Source: Haliea sp.
Lineage (GTDB): Bacteria; Pseudomonadota; Gammaproteobacteria; Pseudomonadales; Halieaceae
Assembly (NCBI GenBank): GCA_002862465.1
Contig: PKDD01000139.1
Span: forward strand, 18,182-82,181
Direction: 5' to 3'
Length of the DNA: 64,000 nucleotides
Positions 41,231 to 52,196 of the stretch are shown here, in pieces. Numbering within the stretch: the first letter of the stretch is position 1; each line of letters opens with the position of its first letter. The translations under genes were made by a program, and so were the position numbers. The notes beneath the pieces were generated by a model, which saw only the letters and a list, made by a program, of their open reading frames with translations, searched no databases and was not told the DNA's origin.

Positions 41231-42088
41231 ATGTCAGCAGCACTGGTTAAAGAACTGCGTGAGCGAACGGGCTTGGGTCTTTTAGAATGTAAAAGGGCAC
41301 TTGCTACTGTTGGTGGCGACGTTGAGCTGGCGATTGAGGAACTGCGTAAATCAAGTGGTATGAAGGCTGCCAAGAAGGCTGGTCGTACCGCGGCTGATGG
41401 CGTTGTGGCTGCTCGCGTGGCCGATGACTGCAGCTTTGGCGTGTTGGTTGAAGTGAACAGCGAAACTGATTTTGTAGCGCGAGATAATAGTTTCTTGGCT
41501 TTTGTTCAAACAGTGGTTGATGCTGCTTTTGATACTAGACAGGCAGATGTTGCTGCGCTGATGGTGGGGGAATTGGAGGCCACTCGAGCAGCATTAGTGC
41601 AAAAGATTGGTGAAAATATTGGTGTGCGCCGCATTGAGTTGGTTGACGCTGATTCAGGTGTCGTTAGTTTTTATGTTCATAGCAATAAGCGTATTGCGGT
41701 ACTAGCGAAGCTCAAGGGCGGCGATCAGGAGCTTGCTAAGGATGTGGCCATGCATGTGGCAGCACTTAATCCGCAGGTAGTTTCTGCCGCAGATATGCCT
41801 GAGCAATTAGTGGCAAAGGAAAAAGAAATTTTTAAGGCTCAGGCACAGGAGTCAGGTAAGCCGGATGAGATCATCGAAAAAATGGTCGGTGGTCGCGTGA
41901 AAAAGTTTCTGGCAGAAAATAGTCTGCTTGAGCAGGCGTTCGTCAAGAATCCTGATGTTACAGTGGGTCAATTGGCGTCGGACGCTGGGGCGGAAGTCAT
42001 TTCTTTTGCCCGTTTTGAGGTTGGCGAAGGCATACACGTCGATAAAGTCGACTTTGCTGAAGAGGTTGCCGCGCAGCTCAAGGGTTAA
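41231..42088 (+). CDS. tsf: Elongation factor Ts
   Basis: [30 protein letters not shown]. Confidence 0.96.
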   Translation: MSAALVKELRERTGLGLLECKRALATVGGDVELAIEELRKSSGMKAAKKAGRTAADGVVAARVADDCSFGVLVEVNSETDFVARDNSFLAFVQTVVDAAFDTRQADVAALMVGELEATRAALVQKIGENIGVRRIELVDADSGVVSFYVHSNKRIAVLAKLKGGDQELAKDVAMHVAALNPQVVSAADMPEQLVAKEKEIFKAQAQESGKPDEIIEKMVGGRVKKFLAENSLLEQAFVKNPDVTVGQLASDAGAEVISFARFEVGEGIHVDKVDFAEEVAAQLKG

Positions 42089-42112
42089 CAGAGATCGCAA
42101 TAGGTCGAAAAT

Positions 42113-42132
42113 GGGGCTCTGGCCCCTTTTTT
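42113..42132 (+). terminator. Rho-independent terminator after tsf
   Basis: GGGGC-TCTG-GCCCC followed by TTTTTT, 24 nt after tsf stop. Confidence 0.8.
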
Positions 42133-42290
42133 GTGCCCGAAATTTGCCCAAGCAGCGCTATGCATAAGGTCGCCTCACTGGAATGGTGCAGATGGATGCA
42201 AACGCTAAAAGAGCCAGAAATATCACCCCAGCTACTAGGGACTTGGTCTGATGTCCTGTAGTATGCAAAGCAGCTTTTGGAGGAATTTTT

Positions 42291-43016
42291 ATGCCCCAGC
42301 TGGTGGCCGAAAAAAAATATAAGCGGATACTGCTCAAGCTCAGTGGCGAGGCACTTACCGGTAGTGAAAGCTTCGGAATCGATCCGAAAGTTTTAGATTC
42401 GATGGCGTTGGCGATTGGTCAGCTAGTGGGTATTGGAGTGCAGGTAGGTCTCGTCGTTGGAGGCGGTAATCTCTTTCGCGGAGCAGCGCTGCAAAAAGCT
42501 GGGCTAGACCGGGTGACCGGAGACCACATGGGTATGCTGGCCACTGTGATGAACGCGCTGGCGATGCGAGATGCGCTTGAGCGCTCTAATATCGCTACTC
42601 AAGCTATGTCGGCGATACCGATGACTGGTGTCGTGGACCACTATGATCGACGCAAGGCGATCAGAGCGCTTATCAACGGCGATGTTGTGATCTTCTCTGC
42701 GGGCACGGGTAACCCCTTCTTTACAACGGATTCTGCGGCCTGTCTGCGTGCAATTGAAATGGATGCTGAACTGGTGCTTAAGGCGACAAAGGTCGACGGT
42801 GTGTATTCTGCTGACCCGATGAAAGTGCCCGATGCAGTCAAGTATGAGCGTCTCAGCTACGATGAGGTATTGGAGAATAAGTTGGAGGTTATGGATTTGA
42901 CCGCTATCTGCTTGTGCCGAGACCACAAAATGCCAGTGAGAGTATTTGAGATGGAGAAACCTGGCGCATTACTTAATATTGTCAGGGGCGGTCACGAGGG
43001 TACACTAATCGAGTAG
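42291..43016 (+). CDS. pyrH: UMP kinase
   Basis: [34 protein letters not shown]. Confidence 0.96.
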   Translation: MPQLVAEKKYKRILLKLSGEALTGSESFGIDPKVLDSMALAIGQLVGIGVQVGLVVGGGNLFRGAALQKAGLDRVTGDHMGMLATVMNALAMRDALERSNIATQAMSAIPMTGVVDHYDRRKAIRALINGDVVIFSAGTGNPFFTTDSAACLRAIEMDAELVLKATKVDGVYSADPMKVPDAVKYERLSYDEVLENKLEVMDLTAICLCRDHKMPVRVFEMEKPGALLNIVRGGHEGTLIE

Positions 43017-43040
43017 TGCGCCCCAGGTAGGAGCAATAGC

Positions 43041-43598
43041 ATGGTTAATGATATCAAAGACGAGGCTAAAGAGCGCATGGAAAAGTGTCTCGAGGCGCTG
43101 TCCAATCAATTTAATAAGATTCGCACGGGGCGAGCGCATCCAAGTTTGTTAGATGGTTTGAGGCTTGATTACTACGGGTCAGATACGCCAATCAATCAAG
43201 TTGCTAACGTTAATGTGGAAGATGCTCGCACACTGGTACTCACAGTTTGGGACAGAACAATGATTCCCGCGGTCGAAAAGGCTATCTATAAATCCGATCT
43301 AGGCTTAAACCCGGTCACGGCTGGGGAGGTAATCCGCATACCCATGCCGATGTTAACCGAAGATACCCGCAAGGGCTTTTTTCGGCAGGCGAAGCAAGAG
43401 GCAGAGTCAGCGCGAGTTTCGATGCGCAATGCGAGGCGCGATGCTATGGGAATGCTGAAGGAGTTGGTCAAGGAAAAGGACATTAGTGAAGATGAAGAGC
43501 GTCGAGGTCAGGACGAGGTGCAAAAGCTGACGGACAGTTTTATTGCTAAAGTTGAAAAGCTCCTAGGCGTTAAAGAAGCCGATCTAATGGAAATATAG
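43041..43598 (+). CDS. frr: Ribosome recycling factor
   Basis: [41 protein letters not shown]. Confidence 0.96.
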   Translation: MVNDIKDEAKERMEKCLEALSNQFNKIRTGRAHPSLLDGLRLDYYGSDTPINQVANVNVEDARTLVLTVWDRTMIPAVEKAIYKSDLGLNPVTAGEVIRIPMPMLTEDTRKGFFRQAKQEAESARVSMRNARRDAMGMLKELVKEKDISEDEERRGQDEVQKLTDSFIAKVEKLLGVKEADLMEI

Positions 43599-43606
43599 GC
43601 CCACCA

Positions 43607-44389
43607 TTGTCTAGCCGTTACAACGTCTCCGCTTCAGAATTCGATGCGCCATCAGTCGTGCCGCGTCACGTGGCTATCATTATGGATGGTAATAATCGCT
43701 GGGAAAAACATAGAGGTTTGACGGGTTCCAAGGGTCACCGCGCAGGTGTAGAGGCGGTGCGAGAGGTGATGCGTGCCTGCAAGAATCACGGGGTCGAAGT
43801 GCTGACCTTGTTCGCATTTAGCAGTGAAAACTGGGGTAGGCCGGTATCAGAGGTGCGTGCTTTGCTTGCGCTTTTATCCCGTTACCTGCGTAATGAAGTC
43901 AGAGAATTACACAAAGATGGTATTCGCGTGCGGTTTATTGGCAAGCGAGAGGGCTTTAGTCAGAGACAACAGAAACTTATGCAAGAGGCTGAAGATCTGA
44001 CTCGCGATAATATGTGCGCGACTATAGTTATCGCCGTGGACTACGGTGGCCAGTGGGATATTGCTCAGGCCACTCAAGCGCTGGCTCGGCAGGTTCAGGC
44101 GGGAAGTTTGCAAGCAGACGATATTACTCCAGAGCTCATTGGCCATAATATGTCTATTAGTGATTTGCCGCGACCAGATTTATGTATTCGCACGGGCGGC
44201 GACTTTCGCATCAGTAATTTTATGCTGTGGCAGTTTGCGTACACGGAGCTATATTTTACCGATATTTTGTGGCCTGATTTTACGGAGTCTGAATTCGCAT
44301 CTGCCCTTGATGAATATAGTCGACGCGAACGTCGTTTCGGTGGCAGAGAGCCCGACGATCTGGTCGCAGGCCGCAGTTACAATGCTTAA
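43607..44389 (+). CDS. uppS: Isoprenyl (undecaprenyl) diphosphate synthase
   Basis: HVAIIMDGNNRWEKHRGL, TLFAFSSENWGRP, DLCIRTGGDFRISNF; TTG start. Confidence 0.94.
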   Translation: MSSRYNVSASEFDAPSVVPRHVAIIMDGNNRWEKHRGLTGSKGHRAGVEAVREVMRACKNHGVEVLTLFAFSSENWGRPVSEVRALLALLSRYLRNEVRELHKDGIRVRFIGKREGFSQRQQKLMQEAEDLTRDNMCATIVIAVDYGGQWDIAQATQALARQVQAGSLQADDITPELIGHNMSISDLPRPDLCIRTGGDFRISNFMLWQFAYTELYFTDILWPDFTESEFASALDEYSRRERRFGGREPDDLVAGRSYNA

Positions 44390-45218
44390 ACAGAGAGTCT
44401 TTACTTCGCTGATAATGGCGGGATTATTTTGCGGGGCTATCGCCTACTTTTCGTTGCCACTCTTGGCCCTAATTTTTGCGATTCTTATTGCTTTGGGCGC
44501 TTGGGAATGGTCAAAAATGTCTGGTTGGGAGCATCCGATCGCGCGAATTATATATGTGCTGACGATACTCGCAGCGCTGGGGATCGTTTACGCTTACTGT
44601 CAACTTGGAGTTGCGCCGCTGAGGGGCGAGGTGCAGCCTTTGCTCGGATTTGCTTGCCTATGGTGGTCGTTCGCGCTGTTATGGGTTAAGGGGTTTCCTC
44701 ACAGCGCGGTTTTTTGGCGTAGCGTTGGTATGCGCAGCTTGATGGGGATGCTAGTGCTTGTGCCAGGCTGGATGTCTTCCGTCTACCTGCTCAGCTTCCA
44801 AGGAGGTGGGATATTAATGGTGGCCATGGTTCTGATTACGGCAACTGCCGACATAGGTGCATATTTTACTGGTAGGCGCTTTGGTAAGCACAAGTTGGCC
44901 GTGTCGGTGAGCCCCTCCAAAACTTGGGAGGGTTTTTGGGGAGGCTTGGCCGCTTGCGCGCTATTAGCATTAATACTGTGGAGTTTGTTGCCGAGTCATG
45001 CTGCACATATTGGACTAGCGGCGGTTGTGTTGGTCACAGTGATGACCGCTCTTGCCTCGGTGATTGGCGATCTCACCGTGAGCATGGTAAAGCGTGAGAG
45101 CGGTGTCAAGGACAGCGGCAGTCTGCTGCCGGGTCATGGTGGGGTGCTGGATCGTTTAGACAGTTTGTGCGGTGCGGCGCCGGTATTCGCACTGGGTCTA
45201 GTGTTGGTAGATTGGTAG
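44382..45218 (+). CDS. cdsA: Phosphatidate cytidylyltransferase
   Basis: [12 protein letters not shown] and [33 protein letters not shown] signature; start ATG 44382 overlapping uppS. Confidence 0.95.
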   Translation: MLKQRVFTSLIMAGLFCGAIAYFSLPLLALIFAILIALGAWEWSKMSGWEHPIARIIYVLTILAALGIVYAYCQLGVAPLRGEVQPLLGFACLWWSFALLWVKGFPHSAVFWRSVGMRSLMGMLVLVPGWMSSVYLLSFQGGGILMVAMVLITATADIGAYFTGRRFGKHKLAVSVSPSKTWEGFWGGLAACALLALILWSLLPSHAAHIGLAAVVLVTVMTALASVIGDLTVSMVKRESGVKDSGSLLPGHGGVLDRLDSLCGAAPVFALGLVLVDW

Positions 45219-45220
45219 CC

Positions 45221-46435
45221 ATGGCTAGGGTTAGACGCAGAATTAGCGTACTCGGATCCACTGGGTCTATCGGGGTCAATACGCTCGACGTGATAGCCCA
45301 GCATCCCGATCGTTTTGAAGTTTATGCACTGGCGGCGAATTCATCGGTGGATGCCATGTTGGCCCAATGCATAGCGTTTGCGCCTCGCTATGCGGTGATG
45401 ATGGATGAGGCAGCGGCGACTTTGCTGCGACAGCGATTGCCGGTCGATTCTGACACCGAAGTAAAGCACGGCGAGAGCAGCTTGGCGGCGGTGGTTACTG
45501 CGCCAGAAGTCGACATGGTGATGGCGGCTATTGTGGGTGCGGCGGGCTTGCCCTCCACTCTAGCGGCTGCGCTGGCGGGGAAAACCCTATTATTGGCAAA
45601 TAAAGAATCCCTGGTAATGGGGGGGCATTTGTTGATGCAGGCGGTGCGTCAGTCTGGCGCAAGACTGTTGCCCATTGACAGTGAGCACAATGCAATTTTT
45701 CAGTGTTTGCCGGCAGATGATCAGGAGACGCCAGTCCACAAGGGTGTCAGCAAAGTGCTGTTGACGGCTTCTGGAGGGCCCTTTCGCGGCTGGAGTTATG
45801 CGCAAATGACTCAGGCCACACCAGACCAAGCATGTGCTCATCCGAATTGGTCTATGGGACGTAAAATTTCTGTTGATTCTGCGACTATGATGAACAAAGG
45901 CTTGGAATTTATTGAGGCGTGTTGGATCTTTAAGCTGAAACCAGAGCGGGTCGAGATCGTGGTGCATCCCCAAAGTATTATTCATTCTATGGTGCAATAT
46001 TTAGATGGCTCAGTGTTGGCGCAGATGGGTAATCCCGATATGCGTACCGCTATTGCTTACGGTCTTGGTTGGCCTGAGCGCCTGGCGTCGGGGGTAGGCC
46101 CGCTTGATCTTGTGGCGACGTCCCGTCTCGATTTTGAGGCTCCAGACGAATCGCGGTTTCCCTGCCTGCGTCTTGCGCGCGAATCTGTCGCAGTGGGTGG
46201 TACGGCGATGGCTGTGTGCAATGCGGCTAATGAAGTCGCTGTGGCTGCTTTTCTGGATAAAAAAATTTGTTTTACAGATATCGCCGTGATGATCGAGCGA
46301 ACGTTGGAGCGTATGAATATTGTTGAAGTAACTACTTTGGCGGTGGTCGAAGAGGCCGATGCCGAGGCACGAGAATGCACGCTGGGCGTTTTGGCTGATT
46401 TACAGCGTCTTACTAACGCATCGAAACGCGTCTAA
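45221..46435 (+). CDS. dxr: 1-deoxy-D-xylulose-5-phosphate reductoisomerase
   Basis: [40 protein letters not shown]; start ATG 45221. Confidence 0.95.
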   Translation: MARVRRRISVLGSTGSIGVNTLDVIAQHPDRFEVYALAANSSVDAMLAQCIAFAPRYAVMMDEAAATLLRQRLPVDSDTEVKHGESSLAAVVTAPEVDMVMAAIVGAAGLPSTLAAALAGKTLLLANKESLVMGGHLLMQAVRQSGARLLPIDSEHNAIFQCLPADDQETPVHKGVSKVLLTASGGPFRGWSYAQMTQATPDQACAHPNWSMGRKISVDSATMMNKGLEFIEACWIFKLKPERVEIVVHPQSIIHSMVQYLDGSVLAQMGNPDMRTAIAYGLGWPERLASGVGPLDLVATSRLDFEAPDESRFPCLRLARESVAVGGTAMAVCNAANEVAVAAFLDKKICFTDIAVMIERTLERMNIVEVTTLAVVEEADAEARECTLGVLADLQRLTNASKRV

Positions 46436-47790
46436 TGGGGCTTCTCTACACAATTATCTTGACGCTTGCCACCCTCGCAATCTTAGTGGCGATCCACGAG
46501 TTTGGCCATTTCTGGGTGGCGCGGCGCTGCGGTGTTCAGGTGTTACGTTTTTCTATAGGCTTTGGCACGTCGCTCTATAGCTGGCGTGATAGTCAGGGTA
46601 CTGAGTACAGTGTTGCAGCCATCCCTCTTGGCGGCTATGTCAAAATGCTGGACGAGCGTGAAGGAGAGGTGGCGGAGTCAGAACTGCATCGCGCGTTTAA
46701 TCGTAAACCAGTCCTCCAGCGTATCGCAGTGGTGATTGCCGGCCCTCTGGCTAACCTGCTGCTGGCGGTCGTGGCTTACTGGTTTTTGTTTATGTCCGGC
46801 GAAACAGGCTATGTGCCTGTTATCGGTGAGGTTGAGCAGGGGTCTATAGCCGCTGTGGCGGGCCTCGAACCTGAGCAGGAAATTGTGGCTGTCGATGGCA
46901 GCGAGACGCCTACCTGGCAGGCGCTCAGTTTTCGCCTGCTTGACCGGATAGGCGATAGTGGCACTATCCGATTTGCAGTGAAGTATCCTGATTCTGATGT
47001 GATCTATGAGTCTGAGGCGACGATTCATCGCTGGCTGTCGGACCAGGAGCAACCGGATATTTATGCGGGCTTGGGCCTCCGTCTTTATACCCCTGAGGTT
47101 CCTGCCGTGCTAGGCGAGGTGGTGCCGGACAGTCCGGCTGCGTCTATAGGTTTAGTTTCTGGGGACAAGCTGTTGCGCGTGGATGGCGTGGCCATGCCGT
47201 TGTGGGGAGATTGGGTAGATTATGTTCGAGCACGGCCTGAGCAGCCAATTGAACTCGATTATGAGCGTGATGGCGAGTTTTTGACTGCCACTATAGTGCC
47301 GCAGCGTGTTACTGGTGAAAACGGCGACGATATTGGCCGTGTCGGTGTTGCTGTCGCAATTCCCGACATGCCACCAGAGATGCTTAGAAGTTATGCGCGT
47401 GGACCGATCACAGCCCTTGGCGCTAGCCTCACTCGGACGATTGAGTTGTCGGCGTTTACTCTAAAATCTATTAAGAAGATGTTGACTGGGCTAATCTCTT
47501 CAAAAAACTTGAGCGGACCTATCACCATTGCTAAAGTGGCGACCGCCTCGGCGAAATCTGGATTGGAATCCTATATCAGCTTCATAGCGTTGCTGAGTAT
47601 CAGTCTGGGGATATTGAATTTGCTGCCTATTCCAATCCTGGATGGGGGACATTTGTTGTTTTATACCCTAGAACTGTTGGCGGGACGACCAGTACCTGAG
47701 AAGATACAGACTGTGGCCTATCAGCTCGGGCTGTTTATGGTCTTGGGGATAATGATGTTGGCGCTGTACAATGACCTGACCCGCCTTTAG
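46435..47790 (+). CDS. rseP: RIP metalloprotease RseP
   Basis: ILVAIHEFGHFWVARR, two PDZ regions, LLPIPILDGGHLLFY. Confidence 0.95.
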   Translation: MGLLYTIILTLATLAILVAIHEFGHFWVARRCGVQVLRFSIGFGTSLYSWRDSQGTEYSVAAIPLGGYVKMLDEREGEVAESELHRAFNRKPVLQRIAVVIAGPLANLLLAVVAYWFLFMSGETGYVPVIGEVEQGSIAAVAGLEPEQEIVAVDGSETPTWQALSFRLLDRIGDSGTIRFAVKYPDSDVIYESEATIHRWLSDQEQPDIYAGLGLRLYTPEVPAVLGEVVPDSPAASIGLVSGDKLLRVDGVAMPLWGDWVDYVRARPEQPIELDYERDGEFLTATIVPQRVTGENGDDIGRVGVAVAIPDMPPEMLRSYARGPITALGASLTRTIELSAFTLKSIKKMLTGLISSKNLSGPITIAKVATASAKSGLESYISFIALLSISLGILNLLPIPILDGGHLLFYTLELLAGRPVPEKIQTVAYQLGLFMVLGIMMLALYNDLTRL

Positions 47791-47857
47791 TGAAGGCCGT
47801 AGAAGCAGAAAGGACACAAAACATTTTTGGATTTCTCCAAATTGGGGCATATATTCG

Positions 47858-50467
47858 GTGATGGGATGCATTTTAAATAAACAAGCGGCTAAAGCGCTAA
47901 TGTTGGTGCTGGCCTTGTTCGCACCTTTTGTTGCTGCCGATACTTTTGTTATCTCAGATATTCGAGTGGAGGGTTTGCAGCGAGTTTCTGCTGGGACCGT
48001 ATTCGCTGCATTGCCGGTGGGTGTAGGTGACGCTGTTGATGAACCAATGATCCGGGCTGCGACGCGCAGCCTGTTTGCCACGGGCAACTTCGACGATATT
48101 AATATTGGTCAAGACGGCACTGTCTTGGTGATTATTGTGACTGAGCGCCCCAGTATCAGCGAGATTAATATCGAAGGAAACAAGGCAATTGAGACGGAGG
48201 CGCTGCTAAATGGGTTAAAAGGAGCTGGCCTCTCGGTGGGTCAGGTTTTTCGACGCTCTACTTTAGAAGGTATGCAACTAGAGTTGCAGAGGCAGTATGT
48301 GCTTCAGGGCAGATATGATGCCACCATAGAAACAGAGGTGATACCTGAGCCACGTAACCGCGTGAACGTAATCATTGATGTCGATGAGGGCACCGTCGCA
48401 TCTATCAAGCATATCAACGTGGTTGGCAACGAAGTGTTTACCGAGGAACAGTTGGGCGACGTGTTCGAGCTGAATACCACCGGATGGCTTTCATTCTTCA
48501 CCAATGACGATAAGTACTCAAAAGAAAAATTGACCGGTGATCTGGAAGGTTTGACTTCCTACTATATGGACAGGGGGTATTTAGAGTTCCGTATTGATTC
48601 TACGCAAGTGTCAGTTTCTCCAGATAAGAAAGAGGTCTACATTACTGCCAATATCACCGAGGGTGAGAAATTCACTGTTAGTTCCGTCGAATTGTCGGGA
48701 GATTTAGTGCTGCCGGCCTCCGATTTGAGCAGATTTTTACTTATTTCTGATGGACAGATTTTCTCTCAGCAGATGGTAACTTCGACCGAGGAGTATCTGA
48801 CTCGCCGCTTAGGTGATGAAGGTTACAATTTTGCGAAGGTTACGGGCATCCCCGAGGTCGACGACGAAGATAACACGGTTATTATCAAGTTTTTTGTTGA
48901 TCCCGGTAAACGCACCTATGTGCGTAGGATTAACTTTAAAGGCAATTTAAAGACAGCAGATGATGTGCTTCGGCGCGAGATGCGTCAGATGGAGAGTGCG
49001 CCCGCTTCCGCGGCGAAGATTGAACAATCACGCGTCCGTCTGCAGCGTCTGGGCTATTTTAGTAGCGCTGTGGTGGAGACGCCAGGAGTGGCTGGGCAGG
49101 ACGATCTGATTGACGTGACGTACACTGTAGAGGAACAATCTTCCGGCAGTATTGGCGCAAGCGTGGGTTATGCGCAGGACGCAGGTGTTATCTATGGCTT
49201 AAACCTGCAGCAGGATAACTTCATGGGGACAGGCAAACGAGTCGGCATCGGTCTGAACGCCTCTCGTTATCAGGATGTCTATAATTTGAGTTATACCAAT
49301 CCTTATTACACTGAGGATGGGGTCAGTCGCGGTTTTAATATATTTTATCGCTCCACCGATCTTAGTGAAGTTAATATAGCCAACTATAGCACTAACACTT
49401 ATGGTGGTGCGGTTAACTTTGGATATCCTATCAAGGAAACCGCCCGTCTCGGATTCAGCTTTGGCGTAGCGAATACGGACATTACTACTGGGCAATATGC
49501 TGTGCAGGAGATTCGAGCCAGCCCTCGACTGGATGACAGCTATAGCTGGTTCCAAAGTACGAGCAATGGTGATGGTACCTATAGTGGTGTTGAAGTGCTG
49601 GATCCTCTAAGCGATTTACCACCTAGCTATCAGGTCCCCCCACCCGTTGGCCCCGGATTTCTCGACGAAAATGGTAATGAGTTCCTGAACTGGACCATGA
49701 CGGCTAGCTGGACCCAGTCAACATTGAACAGAGGCCGTATGGCGACGCGAGGCGCATCGCAAACTGTTGCTCTTGAAGTCTCTGCGCCAGCAATCTCTGA
49801 TCTTGAATTCTACAAATTGACTTATGAAGCGCAGGTGTTTTATCCGGTGCCCTTTCTCAATACATGGACACTTCGTCTGCGCACGCAGTTGGGTTATGGT
49901 GATGGTTATGGGGATACCACCGGATTGCCCTTCTACGAAAACTATTTTGCTGGCGGGTTTGGCTCAGTAAGAGGTTACGAAAGCAATACGTTAGGACCAC
50001 GGAGTACACCGGCTGAACAGTACCGAGTGGTGCAGCCTGTCACTGAGATAGATGATGAGGGAAACCCGACGCAAATCGGTGGGCCCAATGGGAATGAATT
50101 CGGATATATGGCAAGTAACGGACAACTGCTGTACGGGCAGGTTGATAATGACAATGACCCGTTCGGCGGCAACGTGCTGATTGAGGGCGGTGCTGAATTG
50201 CTGTTCCCTCTTCCATTTATCAAGGATCAAAGCCAGTTGCGCACTGCTTTTTTTCTGGACGCGGGTAATGTCTTTGATACAGATTGCGGGCCATTGCAGC
50301 AGAGCTGCAACGACGTTGACTTCGGTGAATTGCGCTATTCTATAGGCATAGGTTTGACCTGGGTAACGGGTTTTGGTCCTATGTCCTTCAGTCTTGCAAA
50401 GCCCATAAACTCTGGCGAGTATGATGAAGAAGAAATATTTCAATTTACTTTAGGTCGTGGTTTCTGA
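47858..50467 (+). CDS. bamA: Outer membrane protein assembly factor BamA
   Basis: Signal peptide, POTRA repeats, GGFGSVRGYESNTLGP (VRGF/Y), C-terminal FQFTLGRGF. Confidence 0.95.
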   Translation: MMGCILNKQAAKALMLVLALFAPFVAADTFVISDIRVEGLQRVSAGTVFAALPVGVGDAVDEPMIRAATRSLFATGNFDDINIGQDGTVLVIIVTERPSISEINIEGNKAIETEALLNGLKGAGLSVGQVFRRSTLEGMQLELQRQYVLQGRYDATIETEVIPEPRNRVNVIIDVDEGTVASIKHINVVGNEVFTEEQLGDVFELNTTGWLSFFTNDDKYSKEKLTGDLEGLTSYYMDRGYLEFRIDSTQVSVSPDKKEVYITANITEGEKFTVSSVELSGDLVLPASDLSRFLLISDGQIFSQQMVTSTEEYLTRRLGDEGYNFAKVTGIPEVDDEDNTVIIKFFVDPGKRTYVRRINFKGNLKTADDVLRREMRQMESAPASAAKIEQSRVRLQRLGYFSSAVVETPGVAGQDDLIDVTYTVEEQSSGSIGASVGYAQDAGVIYGLNLQQDNFMGTGKRVGIGLNASRYQDVYNLSYTNPYYTEDGVSRGFNIFYRSTDLSEVNIANYSTNTYGGAVNFGYPIKETARLGFSFGVANTDITTGQYAVQEIRASPRLDDSYSWFQSTSNGDGTYSGVEVLDPLSDLPPSYQVPPPVGPGFLDENGNEFLNWTMTASWTQSTLNRGRMATRGASQTVALEVSAPAISDLEFYKLTYEAQVFYPVPFLNTWTLRLRTQLGYGDGYGDTTGLPFYENYFAGGFGSVRGYESNTLGPRSTPAEQYRVVQPVTEIDDEGNPTQIGGPNGNEFGYMASNGQLLYGQVDNDNDPFGGNVLIEGGAELLFPLPFIKDQSQLRTAFFLDAGNVFDTDCGPLQQSCNDVDFGELRYSIGIGLTWVTGFGPMSFSLAKPINSGEYDEEEIFQFTLGRGF

Positions 50468-50497
50468 TTTTTTTGTTGTTAATTTTTGGAGAAGAAT

Positions 50498-51019
50498 GTG
50501 TCTAGATTATTTAAAATTTCACTTGCGGTGCTGGCGTTTTCACTGCCGATAGTTGGTTGGGCTCAGGGCAAAATAGCAGTGGTTGATGTGCAAGGCGCTA
50601 TCCTGCAAACAGATTTTGCTCAGCAGCGTGTCGATGAAATTAGAAATGGCGAAGAGTTTAAGAAAAATAAAGCAGAGTATGAAAAACTTCAAACTGAGGG
50701 CGAGGCGCTGCTAAAGAAGTTCCAAAAAGACGCTGCGGTGATGAGCCAAGAGCAGAAGATGGAGGCCCAGAAGCAGTTGAGCAGCATGCAGGACGATCTC
50801 GATCATGTAACAGGGAAATTGCAGCAGGCTGAACAGTCGGCTGGTCAGGCTCTTTTGGAGCAGGTGGCGCCGAAGGTACAAGAAGTGTTGCGCGAGATTA
50901 TCGAAAAGGATGGCATTGGCCTTTTGCTGCAGCGTAACGCAGTCATTCATGCTGAGCCCAGCTACAGCATCACCGCGCAGTTAACAGATAAATTGAATCA
51001 GCTTTCTTTGAAAGAATAG
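50498..51019 (+). CDS. skp: Periplasmic chaperone Skp/OmpH
   Basis: Signal peptide, IAVVDVQGAILQTDFAQQ; coiled-coil; GTG 50498 with upstream GGAG is more likely than TTG 50486. Confidence 0.9.
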   Translation: MSRLFKISLAVLAFSLPIVGWAQGKIAVVDVQGAILQTDFAQQRVDEIRNGEEFKKNKAEYEKLQTEGEALLKKFQKDAAVMSQEQKMEAQKQLSSMQDDLDHVTGKLQQAEQSAGQALLEQVAPKVQEVLREIIEKDGIGLLLQRNAVIHAEPSYSITAQLTDKLNQLSLKE

Positions 51020-51085
51020 ACCTCTTGCGCGCCGAATTGGGTGCGTACGTAATTATACCGGATAGCCAGCGGCGCCATACTCAAG

Positions 51086-51517
51086 ATGATGGACATTACC
51101 GATATTCGCAGGCATTTGCCGCATCGCTATCCATTTTTACTGGTCGATCGTGTGGTTGAAATCGAGGCTGGAGGCTTTATTCTTGCCTACAAGCATCTAA
51201 GCATCAATGAACCGTTCTTTGCTGGTCATTTTCCAGATAATCCAATATTCCCAGGGGTGTTGCTGCTTGAGGCAATGGCCCAGGCGGCTGGTATTTTAGG
51301 CTTTTATAGCCAAGGTAAAACTAACGACGATGGTTCGACCTATTACTTTGCTGGTGCCGACAGTGTGCGTTTCAAGCGCCCCTGCGTGCCCGGTGACCAG
51401 GTAATGCTGCATGCTGCCGTGGTATCGCAGCGTCGTGGTATTTGGAAGTTCGATGTAAGTGCAGATGTGGATGGCGAGATGGCCGCAACCGCTACCATAC
51501 TTTGTGCGGACCGCTAG
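51086..51517 (+). CDS. fabZ: 3-hydroxyacyl-[ACP] dehydratase FabZ
   Basis: [44 protein letters not shown]. Confidence 0.95.
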   Translation: MMDITDIRRHLPHRYPFLLVDRVVEIEAGGFILAYKHLSINEPFFAGHFPDNPIFPGVLLLEAMAQAAGILGFYSQGKTNDDGSTYYFAGADSVRFKRPCVPGDQVMLHAAVVSQRRGIWKFDVSADVDGEMAATATILCADR

Positions 51518-51552
51518 ACCGATATGGTCACTCACCAGCCCCGTTGCAAACG

Positions 51553-52155
51553 ATGATGGAAGACCTTTTTGAAATCACCTACAAAGGCTCTGCTCTTGCG
51601 GGCGTGGATGAGGTCGGGCGTGGTCCACTCGCCGGTGATGTGGTGGCTGCTGCGGTTATTTTGGATCCAGAGCGGCGAATCCAGGGACTGCGTGATTCAA
51701 AGAAACTGACTGTTGCCCGCCGAGAAGAATTGGCTCGGTTGATCAAAGCGCAGGCGATAGGCTGGTCGATCGCCAGTGCCAGTGTGGCCGAAATCGATAA
51801 CATAAATATCTTGCAGGCCTCACTTTTGGCTATGCATCGCGCGGTTCAGGCCCTCAAGCCACAGCCCGAATATGTTTTAGTAGACGGTAATCGCCTGCCT
51901 CAATGGCGTTATTCATCAGAGGCGGTCGTTAAAGGCGATGACAGAGTGCCTGCTATTGCCGCCGCCTCTATTCTGGCAAAGGTACACAGAGATAATGTTT
52001 TGATCGCTTTGGATCGAGAGTACCCCGGCTATGGTTTTGCAGCGCATAAAGGCTACCCCACCGTTGCTCATTTGCAGGCTCTGAACACCCTAGGCGTTAC
52101 GCCAGTTCATCGCCGCAGTTTTGCTCCGGTAAAAAAAATACTGGCTGCGTGCTAG
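51553..52155 (+). CDS. rnhB: Ribonuclease HII
   Basis: [30 protein letters not shown]; start ATG 51553. Confidence 0.95.
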   Translation: MMEDLFEITYKGSALAGVDEVGRGPLAGDVVAAAVILDPERRIQGLRDSKKLTVARREELARLIKAQAIGWSIASASVAEIDNINILQASLLAMHRAVQALKPQPEYVLVDGNRLPQWRYSSEAVVKGDDRVPAIAAASILAKVHRDNVLIALDREYPGYGFAAHKGYPTVAHLQALNTLGVTPVHRRSFAPVKKILAAC

Positions 52156-52196
52156 CTTTGGTACAACATTTGCCGCTAGCCGTATAGAATCAACGC

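Noticed and set aside
44046-44381. Extended N-terminus of the cdsA ORF
   Set aside because: Lies inside uppS in another frame; true start [14 protein letters not shown] is at 44382.
51518-51552. Possible remnant of lpxA/lpxB between fabZ and rnhB
   Set aside because: Only 35 nt, with no recognisable LpxA or LpxB sequence; nothing to support a pseudogene call.
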